DNA from: Formosa undariae
GTDB lineage: Bacteria > Bacteroidota > Bacteroidia > Flavobacteriales > Flavobacteriaceae
Length of the DNA stretch: 64,000 bases
Reading direction: 5' to 3'
Assembly (NCBI RefSeq): GCF_042427615.1
Contig: NZ_JBHMEZ010000003.1
Location: 992,001-1,056,000 of the forward strand
This document shows positions 33,414 through 43,004 of this stretch, one piece after another. Numbering within the stretch: the stretch's first letter is position 1; the number at the start of each line of letters is the position of its first letter. The position numbers were made by a program, and so were the translations under genes. The notes under the pieces were generated by a model that was not told where the DNA came from, did not search any database, and was given only the letters and a program-made list of their open reading frames with translations.

Positions 33414-35315
33414 TTATTTTTTGCGGTTTTGTATTTGTTTCTGCTGTTCTGCCTGCTCCATCATATCTTTCATTTTCTTCTGAAAGCGATTCTCCTTTTT
33501 AGGCTTCTTCTTATTCTCTTGAATTTTTGCGTGAATTTTATCTTCATCAATAATGAAGTTTTTAATCACTAACATAATTCCAATTGTAATTAAGTTAGAC
33601 ACAAAGTAATACAAACTCAATCCAGATGCGTAGTTATTAAAGAATACTAACATCATAATTGGAGAGAAGTAAATCATGTATTTCATCATTTTCCCCATAT
33701 CAGGCATACCTTCTTGCGTTGGTTGAGATGCCACTTGTTGTCCTGTTGTCATTCTCATGTAAAAGAAAATGGCTATAGACGCTAATATTGGGAATAAACT
33801 AATATGATCACCATAAAAAGGTATCTTAAAAGGTAATTCTGCAATCGTATCGTAAGAAGACAAATCGTCTGCCCAAAGGAAACTTTTATGTCTTAAATCG
33901 AATGCCGACGGGAAGAACTGAAATAAAGCATAGAATACAGGAAGTTGTAATAAACCGGGTAAACATCCGGCCATTGGGCTCGCTCCTGCTTTACTATATA
34001 AGGCCATTGTAGCTTGTTGCTTTTTCATGGCATTATCCTTAAACTTCTCGTTGATATCGTTAATCTCTGGTTTAAGAATTTTCATCTTAGCTTGAGATAA
34101 ATACGATTTGTATGTTACCGGAGACATTACAATTCTAACTAAAATAGTCATTACTATAATAGCAAACCCGAAAGGCATCATCCCACTTAAGAATCCGAAT
34201 AAAGGAACAAATACGAATCTGTTAATCCATCCAAAGATTCCCCATCCAAAAGGAATACTATCGTCTAAACTATAATCGTATTGTTTAAGTACTGTGTTAT
34301 CTGTTGGTCCGAAATAGAATTTTAACGGTGCATTAAGTTCTCCGCCTTGTAATTCTAATGGTATTTTAGAGGTGTAAATTTTTGTGAATTGAGCTTCATC
34401 ATCACCACTTTCTACTAAATTTTGAGAAACTAAATCTACCGTTTTAAAAGGCTTTTCTGTAACTAAAATTGAACTAAAGAAATGCTGTCTATAAGATAAC
34501 CAAGTGACTTCTTCTTCTATATCGTCGTCGTCGCCAGTAGGACTTAACTTATCTATTTTACCACCATCGTGTTGATACGTTAAACGTGTGTAACGGTTTT
34601 CGTATTCCACACTTTTATCACCACGAATCATTTTTTGTTTCCAATCTAAATCGACTGCTTGAGAGCTGTCAATAATATCGCTTAAACCTTGAGAACGGAT
34701 TGTGAAATCCATCATGTAGTTATCTGGTTTTAGCTCGTAACGGTATTCTAAAAATTTAGAATCTGATACTTTAAGTTTCATAGAAACTATAATACTAGCG
34801 CCATTTTCAGTGATAGTAGGTTCAAAATATAAATCTTGAGTATTTAAACTACGACTGTCTGTTGTTCCAAAATTAATATTGAAACCAATGTTTTTATCTT
34901 TAATAAGAAAAACAGGAAGAGAATCGTAATTATCGAATTTTTTAAGTCTAACCTCTGATAAGAATCCTCCTTTATTACTAAATTTTAAATCGAATAATTC
35001 TGTTTCTACTTGCGTTTCGTTATTTGATGCCGAAGGTAAAGTTGAAGAGTATGCAAAAGCACCTAATTTATTTTTAAGTCCTTCTAATTTTAAAGAATCT
35101 GTTGCCGATGTCACTGAGAAATCTTCCGAAGATGTTTCTATAGTTTCATTCTCAATTTCAACTTTCTTCTCTGCTTCAACCTGTTCTTGTTTTGCTTGTT
35201 CCTGAGCTTCTACTTCCTCTGGAGTTGGCTGATTTTGCCAAAGCATAAACATTAAAATTCCAAAGATTAGGATAAATCCTATGACCGAATTCAGGTCTAA
35301 TTTCTTTTCTTCCAT
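33414..35315 (-). CDS. yidC: Membrane protein insertase YidC
   Basis: A 633-residue Oxa1/YidC insertase of the inner membrane. An N-terminal span (about 11-25), a large periplasmic beta domain (about 70-345) and the five-helix insertase core (about 365-585, including WGIFGWINRFVFVPLFGFLSG, PVTYKSYLSQAKMK and GCLPGLLQLPVFYALF) are all visible, with the conserved positively charged groove residue in the core. The C-terminus is a lysine-rich coil (about 590-633) that could touch the ribosome. It lies next to pyrG, a common order in flavobacteria. Confidence 0.97.
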   Translation of the reverse strand: MEEKKLDLNSVIGFILIFGILMFMLWQNQPTPEEVEAQEQAKQEQVEAEKKVEIENETIETSSEDFSVTSATDSLKLEGLKNKLGAFAYSSTLPSASNNETQVETELFDLKFSNKGGFLSEVRLKKFDNYDSLPVFLIKDKNIGFNINFGTTDSRSLNTQDLYFEPTITENGASIIVSMKLKVSDSKFLEYRYELKPDNYMMDFTIRSQGLSDIIDSSQAVDLDWKQKMIRGDKSVEYENRYTRLTYQHDGGKIDKLSPTGDDDDIEEEVTWLSYRQHFFSSILVTEKPFKTVDLVSQNLVESGDDEAQFTKIYTSKIPLELQGGELNAPLKFYFGPTDNTVLKQYDYSLDDSIPFGWGIFGWINRFVFVPLFGFLSGMMPFGFAIIVMTILVRIVMSPVTYKSYLSQAKMKILKPEINDINEKFKDNAMKKQQATMALYSKAGASPMAGCLPGLLQLPVFYALFQFFPSAFDLRHKSFLWADDLSSYDTIAELPFKIPFYGDHISLFPILASIAIFFYMRMTTGQQVASQPTQEGMPDMGKMMKYMIYFSPIMMLVFFNNYASGLSLYYFVSNLITIGIMLVIKNFIIDEDKIHAKIQENKKKPKKENRFQKKMKDMMEQAEQQKQIQNRKK

Positions 35316-35426
35316 GTAATTACATTCTAAGTATAAATGGAAATACTTCGTTTAAGCGAAATATTTCGTAATGTGAGTATAGTACTCAAAAAGGTGACCA
35401 CTTTTTAAGTTTTGACAATGTGGCAC

Positions 35427-37040
35427 TTATTTTTTCTTGTTTTCTAACGCTGCTTTTACAAACGCTACAAATAAAGGATGTGGATTTTTCACCGTGCTCT
35501 TATATTCTGGATGGTATTGTACACCAACAAACCAAGGGTGAGCAGGGACTTCTACAATTTCTACTAGGTTTGTTTTAGGGTTTACACCTGTTGCAACCAT
35601 TCCAGCTGCTTCAATCTGACTTCTAAAATCACTGTTAAATTCGTAACGGTGTCTGTGACGTTCTTCAATAATTTCTGAACCGTATACTTTTTTAGCAATG
35701 CTATCTTCTTTTAAAGAACACTCCCAAGAGCCTAAACGCATAGTACCTCCCATATCGGTAATATTCTTTTGTTCTTCCATAATACTAATTACCGGATTTG
35801 AAGTATTTGGATCCATTTCGGTAGAATTAGCATCTGAAATTCCTAGTACGTTTCTAGAATATTCGATAACTGCCATTTGCATTCCTAAACAAATTCCTAA
35901 AAACGGAATATTGTTTTCTCTCACATATCTTACTGCATCAATTTTCCCTTCGGTACCACGTTCTCCAAAACCTGGAGCAACTAAGACACCATTTAAATGT
36001 GCTAATTTTAACTTAGCATTATCGGCATTTATATATTCTGAGTGGATTGGTTCCACATTTACCTTAACTTCATTTTCTGCTCCAGCATGAATAAAAGATT
36101 CTAAAATCGATTTGTATGAATCCTGTAGTTCTACATACTTCCCAATTAAACCAATTGTAACTTCGGTTTTAGGGTTTTTATGACGATCTAAAAACTCATT
36201 CCATTTTGTTAAATCTGGAACACTACTGTTTAAATTTAATTTTTTAAGAACCACTTTATCCAAGCCTTCTTCTAACATTAAATTAGGCACATCGTAAATA
36301 GTAGATGCATCGATAGACTGTATTACAGCTTCCTCACGCACATTACAAAATAGAGCTAATTTTTTACGTAAATCTTTTGGTAAATGATGCTCTGTTCTAC
36401 ACACCAAAATATCGGCTTGTACACCACTTTCCATTAATGTTTTTACACTGTGCTGTGTTGGCTTAGTTTTTAATTCGCCTGCAGCAGATAAATAAGGAAC
36501 TAATGTTAAATGAATAACAAGTCCGTTATTATCACCTAAATCCCAACGCAATTGTCTCACAGCTTCAACATAAGGTAAAGATTCAATATCACCTACAGTA
36601 CCACCTATTTCGGTAATAACAATATCGTAATCTCCAGAATTACCTAAAATCTGAATACGTTCTTTAATTTCGTCTGTAATATGAGGAATTACCTGAACGG
36701 TCTTCCCTAAAAATTCACCACGACGTTCTTTTTCAATAACACTTTGGTAAATCTTCCCTGTAGTTACATTATTTGCCTGACTTGTAGGTGTGTTTAAAAA
36801 ACGCTCGTAATGACCTAGATCTAAATCTGTTTCTGCACCATCGTCGGTAACATAACATTCCCCATGTTCGTACGGGTTTAATGTTCCCGGGTCGACATTT
36901 ATATAAGGGTCTAATTTTTGAATGGTTGTTCTATAACCTTGAGATTGTAATAATTTAGCTAAAGATGCTGCAATTATTCCTTTTCCTAATGAAGATGTAA
37001 CACCGCCGGTTACGAAAATATACTTTGTTGTAGTTGTCAT
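35427..37040 (-). CDS. pyrG: CTP synthase
   Basis: A 537-residue enzyme that converts UTP to CTP with ATP and glutamine. The synthetase domain starts with IFVTGGVTSSLGKGIIAASLA and has YINVDPGTLNPYEHGE; the C-terminal class I glutamine amidotransferase domain has the nucleophile in LGICLGMQ and the His-Glu pair in VQYHPEY. Length and motifs are standard. It is transcribed from a TAAATTTG box 20 nt before the ATG, upstream of yidC (111-nt gap). Confidence 0.98.
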   Translation of the reverse strand: MTTTTKYIFVTGGVTSSLGKGIIAASLAKLLQSQGYRTTIQKLDPYINVDPGTLNPYEHGECYVTDDGAETDLDLGHYERFLNTPTSQANNVTTGKIYQSVIEKERRGEFLGKTVQVIPHITDEIKERIQILGNSGDYDIVITEIGGTVGDIESLPYVEAVRQLRWDLGDNNGLVIHLTLVPYLSAAGELKTKPTQHSVKTLMESGVQADILVCRTEHHLPKDLRKKLALFCNVREEAVIQSIDASTIYDVPNLMLEEGLDKVVLKKLNLNSSVPDLTKWNEFLDRHKNPKTEVTIGLIGKYVELQDSYKSILESFIHAGAENEVKVNVEPIHSEYINADNAKLKLAHLNGVLVAPGFGERGTEGKIDAVRYVRENNIPFLGICLGMQMAVIEYSRNVLGISDANSTEMDPNTSNPVISIMEEQKNITDMGGTMRLGSWECSLKEDSIAKKVYGSEIIEERHRHRYEFNSDFRSQIEAAGMVATGVNPKTNLVEIVEVPAHPWFVGVQYHPEYKSTVKNPHPLFVAFVKAALENKKK

Positions 37041-37060
37041 GATGCGCTTTTAAACGCGAG

Positions 37061-37068
37061 CAAATTTA
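37061..37068 (-). promoter_or_regulatory. TAnnTTTG promoter box of pyrG
   Basis: Minus-strand TAAATTTG, 20 nt before the pyrG ATG. Nothing resembling a pyrimidine-responsive leader hairpin lies between box and start. Confidence 0.55.
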
Positions 37069-37376
37069 CAAAGAACAATTGAGATTTAAGTACGCTTATG
37101 TATTTAAATTCTCATTAAAACACTAACAATCCAATTAGCCCTTATTAATCGGCTCATAGTGGAGCAACTTACTCGGTCTAAGCGAATTATTTATTTTAAT
37201 CTAATTACAATTATTTTAAAAATGAAAGTTGTGAACATTACACCTTAGAATAAGATGTAATTCTATACAAGAATAAAAATACAATTCAATATAGACGCCA
37301 TGTATATAAACAAAACAGATTGTTTAGTTTAATTAACAGCGATAGAATACTCACCTTCTTAATTGAAACAAGGGAA
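37069..37376. other. Non-coding gap with one hairpin
   Basis: About 308 nt between the pyrG promoter box and the DUF3820 stop codon hold no ORF or tRNA. One inverted repeat stands out: ATTACACCTT (37237-37246) and AAGATGTAAT (37252-37261), 10 bp with one G-T pair and a 5-nt loop. It lacks a T-run in either direction, so its role (weak terminator of the DUF3820 transcript or other) is unclear. Confidence 0.5.
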
Positions 37377-37619
37377 TTAGCGTGTTTTAGGATTCGGGTA
37401 TTTTTGCTTAATATTTCGAATTAAGTCTTCTAAGCCGTTCAATTTTAGTTCGTAAACCATACGTAATTGATCGCCTAATTTTCCCTTCGGAAAGCCTTTA
37501 TTATTATACCAAACCACATAAAACTCGGGTAAATCAATAAGAAATCGATCTTTATATTTTCCAAATGGCATTTTGGTATACGCCAACTCAATTAAAACAT
37601 CTCCATTAAGTTGTTCCAT
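37377..37619 (-). CDS. DUF3820 family protein
   Basis: An 80-residue protein with the DUF3820 pattern: MPFGKYKDRFLIDLPEFYVVWY (residues 17-38, given here as MPFGKYKDR and LPEFYVVWY) and GFPKGKLGDQL. The family is sometimes named 'putative quorum-sensing-regulated virulence factor' from one Pseudomonas structure, which tells little here. A similar short GK.K motif occurs at the end of the exonuclease at 50269-51045. It lies 40 nt after the OsmC gene and probably shares its transcript. Confidence 0.8.
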   Translation of the reverse strand: MEQLNGDVLIELAYTKMPFGKYKDRFLIDLPEFYVVWYNNKGFPKGKLGDQLRMVYELKLNGLEDLIRNIKQKYPNPKTR

Positions 37620-37659
37620 AATACCACTGTCTAATTTATATGTATGAGAAAAATAGTCG

Positions 37660-38067
37660 TTAAATAGACTTCCAATTAAAAGTAATCACTTTGTCTATAT
37701 CTGGATGAAGACTGTAATGCACAGGGCACGTATTTGCAGTATGTTCTAAAATTTTACGCGTCTTTTCATCTGATTGAAAAGGAAAACTAAAAACCACTTC
37801 AATTTTTGAAATCCGTCTCGGATCTGTAGACATCGTTTTAGTAACCTGAGCAGTAGTGCCTTTCATGTCTACATCTAAACTATTGGCTTTAATTCCCATC
37901 ATGGTCATCATACAGCTCGCTAATCCTGTAGCTACAGTATCGGTAGGAGAAAATGCTTCACCTTTACCATTATTATCTAACGGCGCATCTGTAACAAAGG
38001 TATTCCCAGATTGGATATGTAAATTTTCGGTGCGTAAACCACCAAGATAAGTTACTTTAGAAGTCAT
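37660..38067 (-). CDS. OsmC/Ohr-family peroxiredoxin-like protein
   Basis: A 135-residue OsmC-type protein. The family's two redox cysteines can be seen: one in GLASCMMTMMGI (about residue 52) and one in ANTCPVHYSL (about 117), the second with the CPV context. OsmC proteins reduce organic hydroperoxides; some act only as thiol-binding proteins. It starts 4 nt after the LysM gene ends, so it is in the guaA-LysM-OsmC-DUF3820 gene string. Confidence 0.88.
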   Translation of the reverse strand: MTSKVTYLGGLRTENLHIQSGNTFVTDAPLDNNGKGEAFSPTDTVATGLASCMMTMMGIKANSLDVDMKGTTAQVTKTMSTDPRRISKIEVVFSFPFQSDEKTRKILEHTANTCPVHYSLHPDIDKVITFNWKSI

Positions 38068-38071
38068 ATTT

Positions 38072-39997
38072 CTACTCTTTTACTTCAACAATTTTTAAGT
38101 CGTCGTATTGCAATAAATACACTGTGTCGTTATAATAACCACCAAACGGAGTCTTTTTATAAGCGAATTTATTTTCAACATATTCAGTTAAAGGTGCATC
38201 GCCTGTCGAGGTGTATAAATCTGTAGATGTTAATAATCTTAGCACAACATCCATCGTAAGATCAAAACCACGTACAGCAATCTTGTCTGGCGTTAAACCA
38301 TATTGTTTTGTATAGCTCTTTACGAAACCATTATGAATATCATCATCAAATGATTTTGAAATAGATGCGAAATGAAAACGTAAATTAGATAAATGCTGAT
38401 TTGAAATTTCACTACCCTCAAATGCACTATTCATCTCTGTAGTCGTTAATATTATCTGAACCTCTTCCGTATTTAATGAATTTAAAACACTTGTTACATT
38501 CGATGCAAAACCATCGGTACTTGTTTCTAAAAACACTACGTTTTTCCCAGGTTTTAAATATTTAGAAATATCACCTACCAAAATATAATGGGCATCTTTT
38601 CCTTTTTTATCTTTTCTTGATCTCACGGTTGAAGCTCCAACAAAAGCAGATTTTAAAGATGCACTTTTAGCTTCACTTTCCGAATCGAAAACTAAAATGG
38701 TATTTGTTGATTTATCGCGTGCCTTAAAATAATCTAAAACTTTATTTTTCAACAAACCTTCAGCAGGTCGAGACTGAAATGTATTTCCTGTGACCTTAAC
38801 TGTTTTAGTAATTGGAGAAACTACAGGAATATTAAACTGACTCAATCTTTCTGCAGTGTACTCTACACTAGCTTGACTAAGCGGACCAATAACAGCGTCT
38901 AATTCTTCGAAATTATGTTTACGAATTAAGTCACCAATTGTACTGGTTTTATTTTCTGTATCGTAAACATCAACTTTCACAGAAATTCCTAAAGATTTTA
39001 ATGAATCTAAAGCAATCAATACACCCGATTGAAATTCTAATGCGAAATTTAAATAACCATCTTTTCGAATCTGGTCCATAGTTGCTTCTGCAGAACCTAA
39101 TGACACTTCATTTAGTTTAAAAGGCATTAAAACCGCAATATGTTTGGTACCGCGATTAAAATCTCTTTTAGATAAATCTGAAGCGACTATAGTATGATCA
39201 GAAATCATCCCTGCAACATCATTATCTATTTTTTTAGGCACTCTTAATACCATTCCAACTTTTAAACCTACACCCACTAATTCTGGGTTTAAAGCTTCAA
39301 GTTCTTCTTTTTCTAATCCTAACTTAACTTTAAGTCGGTAAAAACCTTCTTTGGGTTGTACTTCGTAATAATCGTATTTTTCTTCGACCACCTTTTTACG
39401 AGTATCGGGAATATTAGGCACTCTAATGGTGTCTCCTACATTTAAAAATTCAGCTAATTCCGGATTTAAAGCTTCTAAATCTTCAACTGTAATTCCAAAT
39501 TTATACGCCACACGCCATTTTCCTTCTTTAGGTAAAACGACATACGGTTTTGTTATATCAACAACGGTTGCGACTTCTTCTAAAACTTGCTTTTCTGTAA
39601 AAACAGGAATTCTAATTTTAGTCCCCTTCTTTAATGGTTCTGAATACAAAAAGACATTCGCCTTCTTAATATCATCCTCAGTAACTTTGTATTCTTTAGC
39701 AATGCTATAAAGCGTTTGCTTACGTTTTACACGATGTTGATCGTAGCTTGTAATTTCCCTAACCGTATTCAGTTCTGCCTGAACCTCTGTCTTAGGAATA
39801 ATTAAAACCATATTGTCTCTAAGTCCATTTTTAGCATCGGGATTTAACGTAATAATATCGTTAACCGTCACCATATATACTTTGGCAATATCTTCTATTT
39901 TTTCATTTTGTTTTACTTTATGTGTTTTATAATTCTGAGCAAATGCTTGAGCTCCCATTATAAAAAGTAATACAAAAACGACTAAAAACTTTTTCAT
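38072..39997 (-). CDS. LysM protein fused to a periplasmic-binding (Peripla_BP) domain
   Basis: A 641-residue exported protein. A signal peptide (1-20, ending AFAQ) is followed by four LysM-type peptidoglycan-binding repeats (about 22-70, 85-135, 148-195 and 207-255, each with a K..ETL/KQTL..IA..Y.V...D/E..NP pattern) and a C-terminal domain (about 280-641) similar to type I periplasmic ligand-binding proteins (HIAVLMPFKLNE, DAVIGPLSQASVEYTAERL, NIPVVSPIT). No transporter genes are near, so it may be a cell-wall-tethered binding or envelope-organising protein rather than a transport component. It sits 42 nt after guaA. Confidence 0.82.
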   Translation of the reverse strand: MKKFLVVFVLLFIMGAQAFAQNYKTHKVKQNEKIEDIAKVYMVTVNDIITLNPDAKNGLRDNMVLIIPKTEVQAELNTVREITSYDQHRVKRKQTLYSIAKEYKVTEDDIKKANVFLYSEPLKKGTKIRIPVFTEKQVLEEVATVVDITKPYVVLPKEGKWRVAYKFGITVEDLEALNPELAEFLNVGDTIRVPNIPDTRKKVVEEKYDYYEVQPKEGFYRLKVKLGLEKEELEALNPELVGVGLKVGMVLRVPKKIDNDVAGMISDHTIVASDLSKRDFNRGTKHIAVLMPFKLNEVSLGSAEATMDQIRKDGYLNFALEFQSGVLIALDSLKSLGISVKVDVYDTENKTSTIGDLIRKHNFEELDAVIGPLSQASVEYTAERLSQFNIPVVSPITKTVKVTGNTFQSRPAEGLLKNKVLDYFKARDKSTNTILVFDSESEAKSASLKSAFVGASTVRSRKDKKGKDAHYILVGDISKYLKPGKNVVFLETSTDGFASNVTSVLNSLNTEEVQIILTTTEMNSAFEGSEISNQHLSNLRFHFASISKSFDDDIHNGFVKSYTKQYGLTPDKIAVRGFDLTMDVVLRLLTSTDLYTSTGDAPLTEYVENKFAYKKTPFGGYYNDTVYLLQYDDLKIVEVKE

Positions 39998-40039
39998 TCA
40001 ATATGGTTTAATTCAAAAATAAATTAATTTATGAGACTA

Positions 40040-41575
40040 TTATTCCCACTCTATTGTTGCTGGTGGCTTAGAACTAATATCGTACACTACTCTATTAACG
40101 CCTTTTACTTTATTTATTATATCGTTAGATGTTTTTTGCAAAAATTCGTAAGGTAAGTTAACCCAATCTGCAGTCATACCATCTGTACTTTCTACGGCTC
40201 TAAGCGCTACACATTTTTCGTACGTACGCTCGTCTCCCATTACACCAACACTATTTACTGGTAATAACATCGCTCCGGCTTGCCATACTTTATCGTATAA
40301 TCCCCATTCTTTTAATCCGTTAATAAAGATTGCATCTACTTCTTGTAAGATACGCACTTTTTCTGCCGTAATATCACCAAGAATACGAATACCAAGTCCT
40401 GGACCTGGGAATGGATGACGACCTAATAATTCTGGATCTATACCTAAAGTTGCTCCAACACGTCTAACTTCATCTTTAAAGATAGCACGTAGAGGCTCTA
40501 CAATTTTAAGTTTCATAAAGTCCGGTAATCCACCTACATTATGATGACTTTTTATCGTTGCCGATGGTCCTCCTGTAGCAGAAACACTCTCGATAACATC
40601 TGGATAAATGGTTCCTTGCGCCAACCATTTTACATCGGTTAATTTATGAGCTTCATCATCGAAAACTTCAATAAATGAATTCCCAATTGCTTTACGTTTT
40701 TTCTCTGGATCTTCTAAACCAACTAATGCTTTAAGGAAACGCTCTGAAGCATCTACACCTTTTACATTAAGTCCCATCCCTTCGTATTGCTTTAAAACAC
40801 TTTCGAACTCATTTTTACGTAGCAATCCATTGTTTACAAAAATACAATATAGGTTTTCACCAATCGCTTTGTTTAATAGAACAGCAGCAACAGTAGAATC
40901 TACACCTCCTGATAATCCTAAAACAACTTTATCGTTTCCAACTTTTTCTTGAATGGCAGCAACGGTTTCTTCAACAAAAGAATCTGGTGTCCAGTCTTGC
41001 TTAAGACCTGAAATTTTTACTAAAAAGTTTTCTAATAATTGCTTCCCATCTGTAGAATGATATACTTCTGGGTGAAATTGAATGGCATAAGTATCTTCTC
41101 CTTCGATTTTGTACGCTGCATTAGCAACATCTGTAGTACTGGCAATTAAAACGCCATTTGTAGGTAGTGTTTTAATGGTGTCACTATGACTCATCCAAAC
41201 CTGACTACCCTTAGAAATGTTTTCAAAAAACACTTCATTTTCTTTTATGAAAGATAAATTAGCACGACCATATTCTCGTGTACTAGATGGTGCAACTTCT
41301 CCACCCGAAAAATGAGCTAAATATTGTGCACCATAACATACAGCCAACATGGGCTTTTTAGCGCGAATATTTTCTAATTCTGGATGTAAAGCGTTATCTC
41401 CTCTAACAGAGTTGGGACTCCCTGATAAAATAACAGCTTTATAGCTATCTATATCGGTTGGAATCTTGTTAAATGGTTTTATTTCGGAGTAAATGTTGAG
41501 TTCTCGAACTCTACGGGCAATAAGCTGAGTATATTGCGATCCGAAGTCTAATATTAATACCTTGTCGTGTTGCAT
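40040..41575 (-). CDS. guaA: GMP synthase (glutamine-hydrolysing)
   Basis: A 511-residue enzyme making GMP from XMP. The amidotransferase domain has Cys in MLAVCYGAQYL and the His-Glu pair in QFHPEVYHS; the synthetase domain has the PP-loop GLSGGVDST and the C-terminal dimer domain ending in KPPATIEWE. The ATG at 41575 (MQHDKVLILDFGSQYTQ) is chosen, because the TTG at 41581 lies in a TATTTTTG promoter box. That box ends only 3 nt before this ATG, so the transcript would be leaderless or nearly so. Confidence 0.96.
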   Translation of the reverse strand: MQHDKVLILDFGSQYTQLIARRVRELNIYSEIKPFNKIPTDIDSYKAVILSGSPNSVRGDNALHPELENIRAKKPMLAVCYGAQYLAHFSGGEVAPSSTREYGRANLSFIKENEVFFENISKGSQVWMSHSDTIKTLPTNGVLIASTTDVANAAYKIEGEDTYAIQFHPEVYHSTDGKQLLENFLVKISGLKQDWTPDSFVEETVAAIQEKVGNDKVVLGLSGGVDSTVAAVLLNKAIGENLYCIFVNNGLLRKNEFESVLKQYEGMGLNVKGVDASERFLKALVGLEDPEKKRKAIGNSFIEVFDDEAHKLTDVKWLAQGTIYPDVIESVSATGGPSATIKSHHNVGGLPDFMKLKIVEPLRAIFKDEVRRVGATLGIDPELLGRHPFPGPGLGIRILGDITAEKVRILQEVDAIFINGLKEWGLYDKVWQAGAMLLPVNSVGVMGDERTYEKCVALRAVESTDGMTADWVNLPYEFLQKTSNDIINKVKGVNRVVYDISSKPPATIEWE

Positions 41576-41578
41576 GCG

Positions 41579-41586
41579 CAAAAATA
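41579..41586 (-). promoter_or_regulatory. TAnnTTTG promoter box of guaA
   Basis: Minus-strand TATTTTTG ends 3 nt before the guaA ATG. If used, transcription would begin at or just after the start codon. Confidence 0.45.
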
Positions 41587-41622
41587 ATATTTAAATTTTA
41601 TTTGAAAAGTTTGTGACAAACT

Positions 41623-42996
41623 TTATTCCATTGTTTTTAATATATCTACAATATCTTGTTCTGTTGTATCCGGATTTATGAAGCAAAAACGAGATACCGT
41701 TTCGTAAGTAGTTCCAGATTTCCATTTTGTAGGCGTAACAAGCGCAAATCCTTTTTCATGATTTTCGTAGGTCCAATGGGTATAATCTTGTGGTTCCCAA
41801 CCTTTTCTTCTATATAACACGCAAGACAAACTTGGCTCCCTAACTAATTCTAAATTGGGATGTTCCGTAATTAATCGCCCTGCTATTTGTGCCAATTCTA
41901 ATCCGCGCTCTACAGCCACTTTATAACGATCTGTTCCGTGCATTGCTAAAGAAAACCATAAAGGCAACCCTCTTACACGTCGCGTTAGTTGTATTTGATA
42001 GTCGGTAGGATTAAATCCATGTGCACCTTCATCTTTAAAAATATCTAAATAAGATCCTTGTTGCGAATGTGCATTTTTAGCTAATTCAGGATCTCTATAT
42101 AAAACGGCTCCACAATCGTAAGGCGAAAACATCCATTTATGAGGATCGATTGTAATACTATCTGCGTTTTCTATACCGTTAAATAAATGTCTAACAGAAT
42201 CGGCTGCCAAAGCACCTCCTCCATAAGCGGCATCGACATGCAACCATAAATTTTCAGTATTACAAATGGCCGAAATCCCTTCCAAATCGTCTATTATCCC
42301 AGCATTTGTTGTTCCTCCTGTTGCAACGACAGCGAATAAACGCTCACGCTCGTCCGGCGTTAAACTATTAATAGTATCCTTTAATGCTGCACCTTCTAAA
42401 CGGTCTTCAGTATCTACTAATAACACGTCTATATCGGCTACTTTTGCCATTGCCTTAATAGACGAGTGTGCGCCAATAGACGTAATAATTAATCCTTTTT
42501 CTCTTTTATGAGCTGCATTAATACTCCTCCAGTTTTCTCTAGCTGTAACTATGGCCGATAGATTTGCTGCTGTTCCTCCACTAGTAAACACACCAAAGGC
42601 ACCTTCTGGCATTCCTGTTAAAGATACAATCCATTTCATCGCTTCATTTTCACAGAAAATTCCACCTGCACCTTCCATCCAGTAGGCTCCATGAATACTT
42701 GAAGCCGATGTTACTAGGTCAAACATAACCGCGGCACGTGTAGGTGCTGCAGGCACAAAAGCAAGGTTTCGTGGATGATCTACAGGTACATTAGCTGTGG
42801 ACAAATGTTTTTTCCACAAATTAAAAGCGACTTCTCCACCAATGCCTTCTTCGGTAACTGTTTCTCCAACTAAAGCCTTTAATTCTTCTGATTTTAATGG
42901 TTTTCCAATCTTTCTTTCGGTAGTAGAAATTCTTTCAATGGCATATTTCATGACATCTAGTGTCATTTCAACCAAATCCATATCTACTTTATGCAT
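41623..42996 (-). CDS. Group II PLP-dependent amino-acid decarboxylase
   Basis: A roughly 457-residue pyridoxal-phosphate enzyme of the glutamate/aromatic/diaminobutyrate decarboxylase family. Visible are GVFTSGGTAANLSAI, WLHVDAAYGGG (PLP-contacting Asp) and the Schiff-base lysine in DPHKWMFSP. The substrate cannot be read from sequence. ATG at 42996 (MHKVDMDLVEM) is used; a GTG at 43008 that overlaps the bshC stop codon (GTGA) is an alternative. Either way the gene is coupled or nearly coupled to bshC, which suggests a functional link to bacillithiol or cysteine metabolism. Confidence 0.85.
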   Translation of the reverse strand: MHKVDMDLVEMTLDVMKYAIERISTTERKIGKPLKSEELKALVGETVTEEGIGGEVAFNLWKKHLSTANVPVDHPRNLAFVPAAPTRAAVMFDLVTSASSIHGAYWMEGAGGIFCENEAMKWIVSLTGMPEGAFGVFTSGGTAANLSAIVTARENWRSINAAHKREKGLIITSIGAHSSIKAMAKVADIDVLLVDTEDRLEGAALKDTINSLTPDERERLFAVVATGGTTNAGIIDDLEGISAICNTENLWLHVDAAYGGGALAADSVRHLFNGIENADSITIDPHKWMFSPYDCGAVLYRDPELAKNAHSQQGSYLDIFKDEGAHGFNPTDYQIQLTRRVRGLPLWFSLAMHGTDRYKVAVERGLELAQIAGRLITEHPNLELVREPSLSCVLYRRKGWEPQDYTHWTYENHEKGFALVTPTKWKSGTTYETVSRFCFINPDTTEQDIVDILKTME

Positions 42997-43004
42997 GCTA
43001 TTTT

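Noticed and set aside
35374..35388. TGAGTA/TACTCA hairpin as the pyrG terminator
   Set aside because: Only a 6-bp stem without a T-run on the minus strand, so it is too weak to call.
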